In this document: in pieces, positions 5,582-6,602 of the stretch
Numbering within the stretch: the stretch's first letter is position 1
Layout: every line of letters begins with the position of its first letter
Assembly: GCA_038214135.1 (NCBI GenBank)
Contig: JBBQSD010000222.1
Span: 1-6,602 of the forward strand
Direction of reading: 5' to 3'
DNA: 6,602 bases
DNA from: JANLSE01 sp038214135
Lineage (GTDB): Bacteria > Chloroflexota > Chloroflexia > Chloroflexales > Roseiflexaceae
Made by a program: the position numbers and the translations under genes
Notes under the pieces: model-generated
Seen by the model: only the letters and a program-made list of their open reading frames with translations
Database searches by the model: none
What the model was told of the DNA's origin: nothing

Positions 5582-6602
5582 CTATTCCTCCAAGGGAAGC
5601 ACAAAATCGAGTGCTTCGATCATATCAAAGTAGCCACAGCGCTTCCCGATCCAGCCATCTCTGACACTACTTGGAGTTTGCGTATCAATCTTTGGCAAAT
5701 CGGGAAGGCTGAACGCATCCATGTAGTGTTGAGTTGCAGAGTCTCCCTCACGCAGGCGCTCGCGTAAACCGATCAACTTATTGCGTCGGCTCGGCCACGT
5801 ACCTGTATTGAAAGCGCGTAGTACCTTATTGAAATCCTCCCAGGATCGCCATGCCTCAGGTTTATTTGGGTGGTGGTGGAGTGATAGGGGGCGCATGAGC
5901 AGTGTTTTTCGATCATTCTGGCCCTTGCCAGATTCATTTTGATCGTTAAGGCTGAACTCGCGCTCACGAATTTCACCCAACGACCCAGCCAACCCACTTG
6001 CAGCAATATGCCAATCTAGTGCGCTTACCTGGGCACCCAGCCGCTGTTTTGTGTCACGCTTGGCACTCTTGGTGAGCTGTTCAGCCAGATCATAGGCACG
6101 GGCAAACGGGTAATGCACTTTGACAATCGCCACACCAGCGCTGGCGGTTCCTGGCCCGCCATTCAAATTCGTAGCAGCCTCGGCAAATGCTTCGAGATAC
6201 ATGACCGTGAGCGGCAATCCCAGGCGGCCATCACATACAAAGGTGACATCATCGCCACCGAACACCAATGGGCGAATCGGCAGTGCTACGGATCGACCTT
6301 GCTCATCAGGCTTCGGGAGTTTCAGATCGTGAAGAAAAGAATGTAATCGGTCATCACCTGGACTATTAAATGCACTGACCATGCGGGTAAGTGTTTTCTC
6401 AAGGGCAGTTGCGCCAGCTTGCTCAAGTGCGTTTGAAAACGCGCGTAGGGCATTCAGGCAGGCCCGATTTTGCTCAACAGCAGGATGTTGAACAACAAGC
6501 GCCTGCATGCGCTTCCCCATGCCATTGCCATCGGCATGCACAACCGCCAGATAACTACTTTCGCCCTTGGCACGGCCCAGCTTATCAAACTCGGATTGTG
6601 GG
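5582..6602 (-). CDS. cas10: Cas10, large subunit of type III CRISPR effector (C-terminal part, 5' end outside window)
   Basis: The visible 339 residues are the C-terminal part of Cas10, the subunit that converts ATP to cyclic oligoadenylate when the complex binds target RNA. The frame runs off the right edge. The GTG at 6541 is not the start, because the codons before it continue the core strand of the second palm (SSYLAV, leading into HADGNGMGKR). Two palm signatures are present: ADGNGMG (about 6515-6538) and, 86 residues on, FGGDD followed by VTFVCDG (GGDD at 6248-6259). Both GGDD aspartates are intact, so cyclase activity is predicted. After the palm (to about visible residue 175) comes a mostly helical tail of about 160 residues, consistent with domain D4. 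The HD nuclease domain and first palm, if present, lie outside, so DNase activity cannot be judged. The stop TAG lies 2 bases before the next gene. I recognise the family with high confidence; the III-D assignment rests on the downstream genes. Confidence 0.94.
   Translation of the reverse strand, partial: PQSEFDKLGRAKGESSYLAVVHADGNGMGKRMQALVVQHPAVEQNRACLNALRAFSNALEQAGATALEKTLTRMVSAFNSPGDDRLHSFLHDLKLPKPDEQGRSVALPIRPLVFGGDDVTFVCDGRLGLPLTVMYLEAFAEAATNLNGGPGTASAGVAIVKVHYPFARAYDLAEQLTKSAKRDTKQRLGAQVSALDWHIAASGLAGSLGEIREREFSLNDQNESGKGQNDRKTLLMRPLSLHHHPNKPEAWRSWEDFNKVLRAFNTGTWPSRRNKLIGLRERLREGDSATQHYMDAFSLPDLPKIDTQTPSSVRDGWIGKRCGYFDMIEALDFVLPLEE
5586..5591 (-). promoter_or_regulatory. Ribosome binding site of the single-domain cas7
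   Basis: GGAGGA lies inside the last codons of cas10, six bases before the ATG at 5579. It fixes this start and indicates coupling across the 2-base gap. Confidence 0.85.
6248..6259 (-). other. GGDD cyclase motif of the Cas10 palm
   Basis: These twelve bases encode Gly-Gly-Asp-Asp in the beta hairpin of the second Cas10 palm, in the context LVFGGDDVTF. In characterised type III systems these aspartates bind the metal ions for cyclic oligoadenylate synthesis. The motif is unaltered, so second-messenger signalling is predicted to be functional. No CARF-domain effector is visible in the window to receive the signal. Confidence 0.93.

Noticed and set aside
6539..6541. GTG as a possible start of cas10.
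   Set aside because: The open frame continues upstream to the window edge and encodes the strand that precedes the HADGNGMG palm motif. Starting here would cut the palm core.
1..6602. A CRISPR repeat-spacer array or leader.
   Set aside because: I saw no direct repeats of 25-40 bases at regular spacing. The whole window is coding.

Overview
The window is one minus-strand operon with essentially no non-coding DNA: part of a type III-D CRISPR-Cas effector locus. In transcription order (right to left) it holds the C-terminal part of Cas10 (start beyond the right edge), a single-domain Cas7 (Csm3-like, 228 aa), Csx10 (Cas5) with a helical C-terminal extension that looks like a fused Cas11 small subunit (532 aa), a tandem Cas7-Cas7 protein (467 aa), Csx19 (187 aa), and the N-terminal 446 residues of a TIGR03986/all1473-type RAMP protein that is still open at base 1. 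Every internal junction is either an ATGA or TAATG overlap or a 2-base gap, and each internal start has a clear Shine-Dalgarno sequence. The genes are therefore probably co-transcribed and translationally coupled.

Together the proteins should form one crRNA-guided RNA-targeting complex. Cas10 carries an intact GGDD palm, so cyclic oligoadenylate synthesis is predicted. Csx10 should cap the crRNA 5' end, and the Cas7 domains should form the backbone. Three Cas7 domains keep an aspartate at the position of the Csm3 nuclease residue. The Cas11-like extension would line the inner face of the complex. Csx19 is a subtype-specific accessory protein, and the TIGR03986 protein is the likely crRNA 3'-side Cas7 ('Cas7-insertion').

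The most interesting point is the architecture. The order Cas7 / Cas5-Cas11 / Cas7-Cas7 / Csx19 / Cas7-insertion is collinear with the domains of the fused III-D variant (Cas7-Cas5-Cas11, Cas7-2x, Cas7-insertion, Csx19) and of the single-protein III-E effector Cas7-11 (Cas7-Cas11-Cas7-Cas7-Cas7ins). Here the first Cas7 is still a separate gene that overlaps csx10 by 4 bases, so the locus resembles an intermediate fusion state.

Organism: a bacterium with DNA of moderately high GC content (a little above half by eye) and good Shine-Dalgarno usage. Loci of this type are common in Chloroflexota and Cyanobacteria. I lean towards a Chloroflexota relative, but the window alone cannot settle it. I see no CRISPR array, cas6, cas1/cas2, CARF effector, tRNA, rRNA, insertion sequence, promoter or terminator here.
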